This document shows, one piece after another, positions 20,508 through 28,221 of a stretch of 28,221 bases of DNA (its first letter is position 1; each line of letters starts with the position of its first letter). Origin of the DNA: Pelargonium cotyledonis (Eukaryota; Streptophyta; Magnoliopsida; Geraniales; Geraniaceae); NCBI GenBank assembly GCA_036897625.1, contig JAYMTA010000472.1:1-28221 (forward strand), written 5' to 3'. The translations under genes were made by a program, and so were the position numbers. The notes under the pieces were generated by a model, which searched no databases, had not been told where the DNA came from, and worked only from the letters and a program-made list of their open reading frames with translations.

Positions 20508-22798
20508 GAGAGAGAGAGAGAGACCAAAAACTTTTCTGAGTATGCTTTTGTCCCCAGCCAACATGTCCATGAAAAGCTGCGGTGACACATCTGAACTGAT
20601 ATCCTTCACATCCATAAAGGCCACTTTTGTTCTTGATATCTGAACTGTAAACAAGTCAGATTTATAAATGCTAAGAAAGACTTCTGAGTCATCACTTTTA
20701 TGAGTTTCACTAACTCTTTCAATAAACAGAGCCAATTGAAATTTATATTTGAAATGTTTTTACCTGTTCCAATATTTCGGGACAAATGTCATACTCTAAC
20801 TGGACTTTCCAATTTATCATATCCTGTCGAGAGATAAACCTGCACCGCCAGTTCTATTTCAATTAACTAAAACTCTAAAACATACAGAGAAAGTTTGTGC
20901 TCAAGATGAACCTTTCGGGAAAAAAGAAAACACTTCCTTCATCTCCTGAACCATCAGAACTTGAGTTCTTCCGCGACAGCTTGCTTGGAATTAGACCAGC
21001 CTCTGCTAGGGCTTGATTGCAAATTAAAGAACAAAACCTCAACTTTTGCTTATTTCAAACACAGCAAGATTTGTATGCAAACATTGAGATTGGACCTCAC
21101 CTTGGATGGAACCAAAATCAGGATCGTCAACACTCACATCATGAAATGCAGAAATTATTGACCCCGAGACTGGAATGCTTGGAACAATCTTGTGTCTTGG
21201 GTTCCTATAATCCGGAAAAGAATCGCTGAGAATACCAGAGAATTCACAGTAATTTGAACAAACATTACTATCAATGTCTTCGCATGTGAATCGTTCCTAC
21301 CTTTCCAATAATGAATTTATTCGGACTAGCCATCTTGCATATTCCCTTCTAGTGCACAATTCAACCGCCTTGATGTCGTCTTCAATGATCTGTATAGCTT
21401 AATTACAGTTGAAATATCATGCTCAGAACTAGACCTAAACTTCAAAAAATAAAATATGAATACAAATCCTAAAGCTAAACATCAATACCATTCATGTCTA
21501 ACAGCATATGAAATTTGAGTCAATAAGCTTACAAATAACCAACGATAAAATTCGAGAAGGTATTCTGGATGCTCCCATCTAATCCACAATATATTAACTA
21601 CCAAATTCAATTACATATTGCTTAAAGTTTCTTACTCCTGTTCTTATCCATGAACAAGGATCCTGGTGGTTTTCGGACTATATACAAAAGCAGAGGCCAG
21701 TAATAACGACGCTGTACAATCATAAAACAGCCAAAGCAGAAGATACAAAATATTGATAGCATGCTTATCTCATATGTATATTAGGTAAACATCTAACCTT
21801 CAATTTCTTCAAAACTGCAAGAGCTTCCTGTTGAGTGGAATCCACAGCAACCGGGATTATAACACGCTCAAGCTTCTCTACAGATGCCAAATTTTACAAG
21901 GCAAAAAGCACACACAAAAAACATTTTACCAAACTTTCATTGATCAAATCAAAGTCGGAACAATGAAAACATAAACACATGTTTGTTAACACGCCAAGAT
22001 TTGAATGTAGAGCCCATTTCAAGAACAGTGTAATATTGTACCTGAAATGAGAGTGTCACTAACTGCCTCAGGCACAGAACCATTCCCATCAAATTCACCA
22101 GAGTCCGAAATCTGAACAACTTCGCATTCATTTCTATTTACAGTCCCATGCAAAGATTGAAAAGGGCTACCGAGCCGAAACTTAAACCCTGTAAATTCAA
22201 TGCACACACTTAAACAAACACCAATTCCACAGATTACCATTCCACATAAAACTGCCCAATTGAAAAGTTCAGTTCTTTTTAGCAAAAATTAGGTTTCAAC
22301 TCAAGAACCCATAAAGCTCAATTCAATGACAAACCTTTACCAGAGAGCGAAAATTGAGCAAAAACAGCAACCAAAACAGCTACTGAGGTCCCAATACCCG
22401 CAATTAAAAATGTAGGCAACACTGCACAGCAAAAGCTCAAAAAAAATTCAAAATTCAACCACAATCGGACCAAATTAGGGTTCATTCACCAAATCGAGAC
22501 CAAGAAGAAAAATGATAATAACAGAACCTTTATTTTTCCTCTGAACAGGTGGTTCGTCGATGGCCCAACCTCCATATCCATCGTCGGGGTTCTCTTCCAG
22601 CGAGGACCACGAGTGCTGGAGGTTTCGATCGGCGACAGAAGCGGAGAGACGCAAAGAGAGGTTTTTGTGTCTCTGGGCAGCGAGAAAGAAGGTCGGATAG
22701 CTGCAAAACGGCGTCGCATTACGGAGGCGGAGAAAAAACGAGGGAGTGTTGGTGGGAGATAGAGACGAGGAGGTAGATGAGGGCATTGTTGTGAGCAT
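18399..22798 (-). CDS. SLH-domain coiled-coil protein, probably plastid membrane (567 aa, 11 exons; At3g25680-like)
   Basis: Minus-strand exons: 22798-22528, 22421-22335, 22188-22042, 21877-21798, 21389-21301, 21204-21101, 21011-20912, 20839-20764, 20639-20525, 19848-19317 and 18501-18399. All join in frame to 567 residues. Residues 1-50 are Ser/Arg-rich without acids (transit-peptide-like); Met1 and Met5 are both possible starts. An acidic block with GYGGWAIDEPP follows. Residues 92-115 are one membrane span. S-layer-homology-type segments are seen: TRREYARWLVRINS (about 208-221), then AFHDVSVDDPDFGSIQALAEAG (about 244-265, with the FxDV and IxxLxxxG pattern), and a weaker one, AFMDVKDISSDVSPQ, continuing to RFQPSLPSTKGQAAVAL. 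The large exon 10 is mostly coiled coil. The tail ends VLEEVGRRWKWDD, a family hallmark. SLH modules bind cell-wall polymers in bacteria and cyanobacteria; the plant role is not established. Synteny with CHUP1 supports identity. Confidence 0.9.
18921..19045 (-). mobile_element. tRNA-derived SINE fragment in SLH-gene intron 10
   Basis: Read on the minus strand, a box-B-like GGGTTCTGGTCAGGG is followed by GCAACCTCTTCGCAAAG, then GGTAAGGTTGCATA and TGTCC…GCAGAC…ACAATGG…CTCGTCCACC…CCTCCCTT. This is the order and wording of the 3' half of widespread plant tRNA-derived SINEs. The box-A half is missing or degenerate, so the copy is probably truncated. It lies within the intron between exons 10 and 11 (18502-19316). 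Confidence 0.5.
19165..19188. repeat. Short alternating CA/CG tract
   Basis: ACGCGCACACGCGCGCACAAC is a purine-pyrimidine alternating stretch in SLH intron 10. It is small, and its left-handed-DNA potential is theoretical. Confidence 0.6.
20472..20523. repeat. Compound (CA)n(TA)n(GA)n microsatellite at the SLH exon 9 donor
   Basis: On the plus strand CA units, then TA units, then GA units run up to the exon 9 boundary. Read on the gene's strand, the intron begins GTCTCTCTCTCT, so the 5' splice site itself is the first unit of the CT run. Confidence 0.9.
21636..21711 (-). other. Candidate cryptic or poison exon in SLH intron 4
   Basis: On the minus strand a consensus acceptor (TGTACAG|CGTCG) and a strong donor (GGA|GTAAGA) enclose 76 bases that stay open in the incoming frame for 25 codons (starting RRYYWPLLLYIV). 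Because 76 is not a multiple of three, inclusion shifts exon 5 and gives a stop at its third codon. The skip form (KKLK|IIEDDI) matches what I remember of homologues, so this segment is left out of the CDS. Confidence 0.35.
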
Positions 22799-22826
22799 TG
22801 GAAATGAGAAATCGATGAAATTGAAA

Positions 22827-22835
22827 TTAGGGTTT
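22827..22835 (-). promoter_or_regulatory. Telo-box in the SLH gene 5' leader
   Basis: TTAGGGTTT (AAACCCTAA on the coding strand) lies about 30 bases upstream of the ATG. Telo-boxes are common near transcription starts of plant housekeeping genes. The same motif is kept at 24300-24308 in the duplicated copy. Confidence 0.5.
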
Positions 22836-23020
22836 TGGATTGTGGAGTGATATGAGATCAGAAACAGTAACGGAAGACATTGGAGAATCTGGAATGGAAC
22901 TCGAGTTGTTACGGTGGTGGTGATTGGTTTTGGTCTGGTCGGGTTTGGGTTTTGAGATTGGAACTAACGGTTAAAACATTACAAGTTAACGGTTAAAATG
23001 GTGTCCAAAATATAGAAGGT

Positions 23021-23346
23021 AAAAATAATGAAAAATGCTTAAGGTACAAAACTTTGTACACAATTTTTTTTGTACAAAATGACGTGCCGGTATACGTTGC
23101 ATGCGTTTATTTCATATTTTTGTGATTTAAAAATAAATTTTAATAATAAAAATCCGATATATATGATACCACTACCCTCTCATAAATTTCTGGCGCGAAG
23201 CGCCCAGTTTATAAGACACGACGTACACGTGGCATGCCAACTCATCAATAAATTAAATAATGTGTCATATCTCATTACATAACACGTCATTTTGTACAAG
23301 TATTTTTGTATCAAATTTGGGATATGTAGCATTACTCAAAAATAAT
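23021..23346. mobile_element. Mutator-type MITE with 9-bp target-site duplication
   Basis: A perfect direct repeat AAAAATAAT lies at 23021-23029 and 23338-23346. The 308-bp element between (23030-23337) has imperfect terminal inverted repeats: left GAAAAATGCTTAAGG… to TTGTACAAAATGACGTG, right (reverse complement) GAGTAATGCTACATATC… to TTGTACAAAATGACGTG. The inner 17 bases match exactly. A 9-bp duplication with long inverted repeats is the hallmark of Mutator-like elements. No coding capacity remains. A GGCGCGAAGCGCC palindrome lies near its middle. Confidence 0.85.
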
Positions 23347-23583
23347 ACTAGTAGATACATCTCGTTCTTTTGAATTTATTTGGGTAGATACAATTCAATT
23401 GAAATGTTGTCACAATTTATCGTTAATTTTGTTCATATTAAATCAAATAATTATTATTGGCTTAAACTTTATAAGTTCTTATATTTATAAATTATTTCAT
23501 AATTTTAAAAGGTGTATTTTTTAGGACTCCGAGAACAATCGAGTGCTGATAGAGTTAAATGCAATGACGGGTTTTCATGCTCT

Positions 23584-23862
23584 CATGAGAATGAGACGAT
23601 TCCAAATTACAAAAGTAGTTGTCCAAAGACCGCACCATGTCGACAATGGGTTGGATTCGGAATTGACCCGTTTACGCCCACCAAGGAGAGCAGGATACAT
23701 GAGAACGAGACGATTCCGAATTACAAAAGTAGTTGTCCAAAGACCGCACCATGTCGAAAATGGGTTGGATCTGGAATTGACCCGTTTACACCCACCAAGG
23801 AGAGCGGGATACATGAGAACTAGACGATTCCGCATTACAAAAGTAGTTGTCCAAAGACAACT
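23584..23862. repeat. 114-bp tandem array, about 2.4 copies
   Basis: Units start at 23584, 23698 and 23812, exactly 114 bases apart; the third is cut off at about 23862. Copies differ at a handful of positions. Because 114 is divisible by three, open frames run through the array on both strands (for example 23512-23823 and 23575-23925). I regard these as artefacts of the periodicity. The source sequence is not recognised. Confidence 0.9.
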
Positions 23863-24082
23863 TCGATCCCCTTTACGGGCCCGCAGGAACCCGGCTTTTG
23901 CCTTTATTTGAGGCCCACGGGTCACTCTCGACTTGGAATGAGCGGGCCAACATACGCTCGTGGAGGCCCAATCTGTTTGGAAAATAGTGTCTAAGTCCGA
24001 CTACTTTATTGTCCCGCTCGGTAACAAGCTCACGCTACTGAGCTCGGCAATTAAACATGGAAATCAATTCCATATTTAAACC

Positions 24083-24415
24083 TCAAATCCTCTTATATAG
24101 CATCGATGTGGGGCTCGAAATTTCCCAAATGATGAACCGGTGGTACGTTGACGCCGAGAACCTGCTGGAGTTTCCGATCGGCAAGCTGCAAAACGGCGTC
24201 ACATTACGGCGGCGGAGAAAAAGCGAGGGAATGTTGGTTTGACATAGAGACGAGGGCATTGTTGCGAGCATGGGGATTGGAAATTTGATGAAATTGAAAT
24301 TAGGGTTTGGGGTTGGGGAGTGATATGAGATTAGAAGCAGTAGCTAAATACATTGGAGAATCTGAACTGGGCTCGAATTGTTACGGTGGTAGTGATTGGT
24401 TTTGATAGGAGACTG
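24083..24415 (-). pseudogene. Truncated duplicate of the SLH gene 5' end (leader, start codon, transit-peptide region)
   Basis: The stretch about 24165-24415 matches about 22610-22940 of the SLH gene: GCTGCAAAACGGCGTC, CGGAGAAAAA, GAGGGCATTGTTG, ATGAAATTGAAATTAGGGTT, GAGTGATATGAGAT and ATTGGAGAATCTG all recur in order. The copy lacks about 75 bases of exon 1 (AAGCTGCAAAACGG follows CGATCGGC directly). On the minus strand it still starts MLATMPSS and continues to TPFCSLPIG, versus MLTTMPSS and TPFCSYPT in the gene, then diverges and stops after 62 codons. No later exons follow. The telo-box and leader are preserved, so it may retain promoter activity. It lies about 1.47 kb upstream of the parent, with the MITE and tandem array between. 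Confidence 0.8.
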
Positions 24416-24776
24416 AATGAGATTGAAATTAACATTGTGTGACTTTGTGTGAATTTTTTGGACCCCATCTAATAATTCAGATTAGTAGAAGAAAGTTTTC
24501 GAGTTGAGAATGTCTAAACAAATCTAACTCGAAAAGAGTGCGGGTTCATGTGTGCTTAACCATCTCATCCCACATATCAATAGCAATAAATTCACCCCAA
24601 CTTGAAATTTGGTTGAGTCTATTTTATTATACCCGAAACTATAATATGTCGGGGCATACATTCTATGAGGTTTAGGTTCAAATTGTCAAATCGAGACAAA
24701 TTGTTGGGTGAATGTGATAGTTGCAGAGACCCAAATGCCATATAACCACATTCACAGGGACAAGCTAGCTATATTA

Positions 24777-24860
24777 TACTCCCTCCGTCCTAAAATGAGT
24801 ATCTTATTTGTCTAAATTTTTTGTCTCAAAATGAGTGTCTTATTTCTATTTTGGAGTATA
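24777..24860. mobile_element. Stowaway-like MITE end, probably truncated
   Basis: TACTCCCTCCGTCCTAAAAT contains the TA target dinucleotide and the CTCCCTCCGTCC terminal sequence of Stowaway/Mariner-type MITEs. The pair AAAATGAGTATCTTATTT / AAAATGAGTGTCTTATTT is repeated inside, as in this family. No matching GGGACGGAGGGAG end was found downstream. Confidence 0.6.
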
Positions 24861-25463
24861 TAGTTTAGTTGAAATTCGTTGACTATTTTCTAGTCAAAAT
24901 GTTATGATCCAAAAACTAAATTTGTACAGAATTATATCCCAATTCGTTATATATGTATGATAATCCAATTTAATGTGGGCTTATTTCCAGGTTTACATTT
25001 ACAACGTGAGACTTCTCGACCCTCATATATACAAATTTGGTTTTTGAGCACATGTGAGTTTATCAGAACTTTTAGTTAGGTATTAAATAATAACAAAGCC
25101 GACAATTCAAACTAGTAGTTGAGGCGTTTCGAATTAGAAAATATATATATATATATCGTATGAAATGGTTTTATCTCTTCCGAACTGGCACTAATTTCGG
25201 ATTCATTCCCTAATTAGGGTTTTGCACGTATTTTACTTTTGCATTAAACTATTTTTTACCTTTGTAGCATGTCAATTTGTGTTACATCGGTCATTGGGAC
25301 ACGTGATCTTGCAAGATCGTAATAGTTGACACTTAAACAACCTCATCATCAACCCTTTAAAGAACCTCAAGAAAAGCTAAAACAACACAATTTCCGTACA
25401 TACACACACACACACAAAGGCCAAACCGATCTTTTTTCACATCCATGAATTGAACCCTATCAA

Positions 25464-26947
25464 TCAAGAAGTAAAACACTTGGTATCAGAGTACCTTTGC
25501 TTGTTTTGGTGAGGTTGGTACTTTGGCGAAATGGCAGCTAATATTACAATTCCACTTAGCAGAGCTAACCCAAGCCCTAGACTGTTGACAACCATGGACT
25601 CGGGCGAGTGTTTGGAGACATTTCGGTTCGTCTGCAAGAAAGTCAATTTCTCGAGAAGACCCGTTTCTGCTGTGGCCACAGCCAAGCCATAGGTGTAAAG
25701 TCCGAGGAAGATGTGCCACGGCAACACGCTCAATCTCACTGTTCGTACCTCTCCTCGATGCCAAAAGCTCAAGAAACCCATCAACCACTACACCATACAA
25801 ATCAACACAATGTCACAAAATCGCGGCTCAATTACCAAACAATGCAATATGCATGAACTGCAATTTCGCCTAGTCTAGGGTGTAAGATAGATTTTATATT
25901 ACTATATGGACTAACTCTTAGAAAAAGCACATTTCGGGTAACGCATAAGTATTTTATCTTAATTAGAAAGGGCGGCTCAATGCACGAGACTTCCAGGAGC
26001 ATTATTTACACACACAACATTACCTCATTTTCACATTAAAACGGGTTACTTAAACCCGAATTTACGCCGAATCTCACATTAGTAAAAATGTAACCCTCCT
26101 CCTATACTATACACTTAAGGACAACAATATCATAATTGAAAAACAATAATGCAGTTTTGTATATTTTCAATAAGTATAGTTTATGAAACTAATGGTGAGG
26201 ACAATAAAGGGACCACAATACAATAGTGAAACACTATAATGCTATTCATAAAGGCAAAGATGTGCAATAACCCAAGTTTCTTCAGACCAAGAACGTGATG
26301 TTTTTTTTTTTTTTTTGAAAAACAAGAACACATTGTGATTTGCAAATTAAGGAACAAACCTGAGCACCAAACAAGGAGATACAGATCAAACCCATCCAAG
26401 AATGGAGACTGTAGAAATTGGCCACAATGCCATCATTTCCATGAAACTTAGTCCAAATCCCAAAGATCCCACAAGCCAAAGCCACACCTTGAAGACTCAA
26501 ATGCACTGATTTCTTCAAAATCCTTGAACCAGGCAACCATTTGTGCACCAAAATAGCTGCAAACAAGCAAAAAAGCACTCAAATTACAAAACCCAATTGT
26601 CAAAAAATGACCATTTTGCCCTTCTCTCATCTGGGTTCTCTCACTACCTTCTCCACTGGTCACTATGAACCCAATCACCATCAGTAGAGGATGCAGAGCC
26701 TGAAAAAAAAAAGCCACAAAATAGCAATAAAGCTAGCATTTTTATCACTCAAAAAAGCAAAACAAATTGTGGGTTTTGGGGAGAGAAGAAAATGAAATTA
26801 AATTACAGCATAAATGAGGTCTTCTTGGGTGGAATTTAAAGGGAGGAAGCTGGATTTGAAGCCAAGAGCCCAGAGAAGAACCAAAAATGCAACAACAAGA
26901 CCTGAGATTCTGGCAAAGAAGATGAGAGGGAACAGTGTGGAAGCCAT
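25464..26947 (-). CDS. Cytochrome b561, transmembrane ascorbate-dependent ferrireductase type (237 aa, 4 exons)
   Basis: Minus-strand exons: 26947-26807, 26699-26648, 26556-26360 and 25787-25464. They join in frame to 237 residues, the usual size for plant CYB561. Six hydrophobic spans are visible, starting with FARISGLVVAFLVLLWALGF (about 11-30). The four haem-ligand histidines fall at H50 (ALHP), H83 (KSVHLSLQ), H116 (YSLHSWMG) and H155 (LPWHIFLG). Spacings of 33, 33 and 39 fit the two-haem b561 core. KWLPGSRILKK at 70-80 supplies the basic residues on the ascorbate side. Known role: electrons from cytosolic ascorbate cross an endomembrane such as the tonoplast to reduce Fe(III)-chelates or monodehydroascorbate. 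The lysine-, serine- and threonine-rich tail (PHQNKQRYSDTK) is short. In Arabidopsis the homologue sits beside Get3d, as remembered. Which membrane it is in is not shown by the sequence. Confidence 0.95.
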
Positions 26948-27968
26948 TAAAGCTTGAAGCTTTTGAGCTAAGCTCAGTGGAGTTGAGTGAGTAGTGAAAG
27001 TCAGAGCAGTGGCTCTACCGACAGCTTTGGCTTAATCTGAGGTTTTATTTTGAGTAAAGGAAGTGAGTTTCTTGAATTCTTTATTTGGAAAAAGAGTGGT
27101 ACATTATTTTACTAAATTGAGAAAGTACATAAAAGTGGTTGGTACAATGTGCATGTCACTCGTTAATATTCCCACAGCTTTGTCAAATTTAGAAAAATGG
27201 AAGTAGTACACTGTTTCCATGGATTAAATTGGTTTTCAAAATCAGACCGGATCATCTGGTTCGGCCAAAACTTGACTCAAAGCCCAAATACCACACCTAG
27301 TTATGGAGAAGATTTATAAATTCTTTTTTATTTCAGATACCTCTTTAGTTCCCTGTTGAGGAATCAAATTGAACGGAATTTACCTGGTGATCACATGTAA
27401 ATTTGTTTTAAATCGGTCTCATCAATAACATGTTTAATTATCAATATAAATAATTTTAGAAAACATCACTTTCTTTTCTTTTTAATAAAAACATCACTTT
27501 CAAGAAAATATTTTATTAAAAAACATCAAATTCATGTAAAATTAGTATAAATATAATTTTTTTTTAGATCATTGACTTTGGGTGGTCACTGGTCAGATTA
27601 GGGTTCTTGGTTTCTAGGACAGTAGAATATGCAAAATGTAAATTATTGAGTGCCCTAAGTTTGAAGCAAGAATCTATATATTTTAATTACAACCAGACCA
27701 CAGTCTTCAAGAACTCATTACAAATGTCAATTTTATAATAGAGCTTGACAAAGGAATTGTCAGTTGTCACCTTGTACCATTGAATAGTGTTCTTCTTTTT
27801 CCTCTTGAAAATGCCATTTTCTCTTGTTTTTATGAATAATAGCAACTTTGTCCAAATGAAATAATCAAATATTATATATATATAAAATAAAAAATCTAAG
27901 CCATATAAATTTTGGCTTCGTTTAAGCCAAACTAATAAAGTGATGACACCTCATTTAATTTTATTTAT
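26948..27968. other. Upstream region of the cytochrome b561 gene
   Basis: AT-rich DNA with no gene that can be supported. The first 100 or so bases should be the b561 leader and promoter. I see no recognisable transposon until the repeats that begin at about 27900. Confidence 0.5.
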
Positions 27969-28221
27969 ACACACCCAAGTGAATTGGTGAAAGCGAAGCG
28001 ACCCACCCGGATCCATAAATTTTATTTAAGTGTCATCGCCTCATTCATGGCTTATATGGACTGAGGATTCTAAGTCATAAATTATTTGGCTTATGTTAAA
28101 CCACAAATGAGGAGATATTTGGCTTAGGCTAAGCCATAAATGAGGAGATGACACAACATTAAAATTTATGAATTCGGGCGGGGCGCACCGCCCCCACCAA
28201 TTTATTTCTGGGGGGGTGGAG
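27900..28221. repeat. Large imperfect inverted repeat, truncated by the window edge
   Basis: The arm at about 27969-28052 (ACACCCAAGTGAATTGGTG…CCGGATCCATAAATTTTA…TCATTCATGGCTTA) is the imperfect reverse complement of 28128-28221 (TAAGCCATAAATGAGGAGAT…AAATTTATGAATTCGGG…CACCAATTTATTTC…GGGGTGG). The loop holds a 33-bp direct repeat (28084-28116 and 28117-28149). A third, more diverged copy in the right-arm orientation lies at about 27900-27968. It could be a foldback or MITE-type element. Confidence 0.75.
28084..28149. repeat. 33-bp tandem repeat (2 copies)
   Basis: ATTTGGCTTATGTTAAACCA and ATTTGGCTTAGGCTAAGCCA open two adjacent 33-base units. Both end AAATGAGGAGAT. The second unit contains the perfect palindrome TGGCTTAGGCTAAGCCA. 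Confidence 0.85.

Larger units (their letters stand above)
22940..25463. other. Repeat-rich intergenic region between SLH and cytochrome b561 genes
   Basis: This interval holds a MITE (23030-23337), a 114-bp tandem array (23584-23862), a GC-rich segment of unknown origin (about 23860-24060), a truncated SLH-gene duplicate (about 24100-24415) and a Stowaway-like end (24777 onward). The rest, about 24420-24770 and 24980-25460, is AT-rich and probably includes the b561 3' UTR. A (TA)n run lies at about 25142-25157 and a CA run at about 25402-25416. No other gene is supportable. Confidence 0.6.

Noticed and set aside
23512-23925. Overlapping open frames of 103-122 codons on both strands
   Set aside because: They exist because the 114-bp repeat unit is a multiple of three; there is no recognisable domain and no promoter or leader signal.
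24778-24990. Complete Stowaway MITE
   Set aside because: Only one CTCCCTCCGTCC end is present; no opposite terminal repeat was found, so only a partial element is claimed.
1-28221. tRNA, rRNA, CRISPR, prophage or biosynthetic cluster signals
   Set aside because: None seen; the window is ordinary plant nuclear gene space with unrelated neighbouring genes.

Overview
The window is nuclear DNA from a flowering plant, most likely a eudicot. It is AT-rich, its genes are split by many GT-AG introns, and the gaps hold MITEs, microsatellites and degenerate transposon fragments. Gene products were recognised by reading translations against remembered family features; no search was run. Exon models were built by hand from splice sites, frame continuity and family conservation.

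Layout: 1-2429 is intergenic. A single-exon small membrane-protein gene lies at 2430-2918 (+). A seven-exon gene at 4334-8618 (+) encodes a plastid Get3d-type ArsA/GET3 ATPase fused to an HSP20-like domain. A convergent gap (8619-10097) follows. Then comes a nine-coding-exon CHUP1 gene at 10098-15047 (-), with a likely non-coding 5' exon near 17142-17290. An eleven-exon gene for an SLH-domain, coiled-coil, probably plastid membrane protein occupies 18399-22798 (-). Upstream of it, 22940-24415 holds a Mutator-type MITE with a perfect 9-bp target duplication, a 114-bp tandem array and a truncated duplicate of the SLH gene's own 5' end. A four-exon cytochrome b561 gene lies at 25464-26947 (-). 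The right edge carries a large imperfect inverted repeat that runs out of the window.

The genes are not an operon, but three of four recognised products have chloroplast links: Get3d (stroma, inferred), CHUP1 (outer envelope, chloroplast positioning on actin) and the SLH protein (predicted transit peptide plus one membrane span). The fourth is a transmembrane ascorbate-dependent b561 reductase. From memory, Arabidopsis has Get3d next to a cytochrome b561 gene on chromosome 1 (At1g26090/At1g26100) and the SLH gene next to CHUP1 on chromosome 3 (At3g25680/At3g25690). Here all four are interleaved, as expected of an ancestral block later split by reciprocal gene loss.

I found no previously undescribed multi-gene system. 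The items most worth following are structural: the truncated SLH promoter/exon-1 duplicate, a frame-shifting cryptic exon in the SLH gene, compound microsatellites next to two 5' splice sites, a 68-bp intron made of a direct duplication, and a palindromic pair of E2F-like sites at the CHUP1 promoter.
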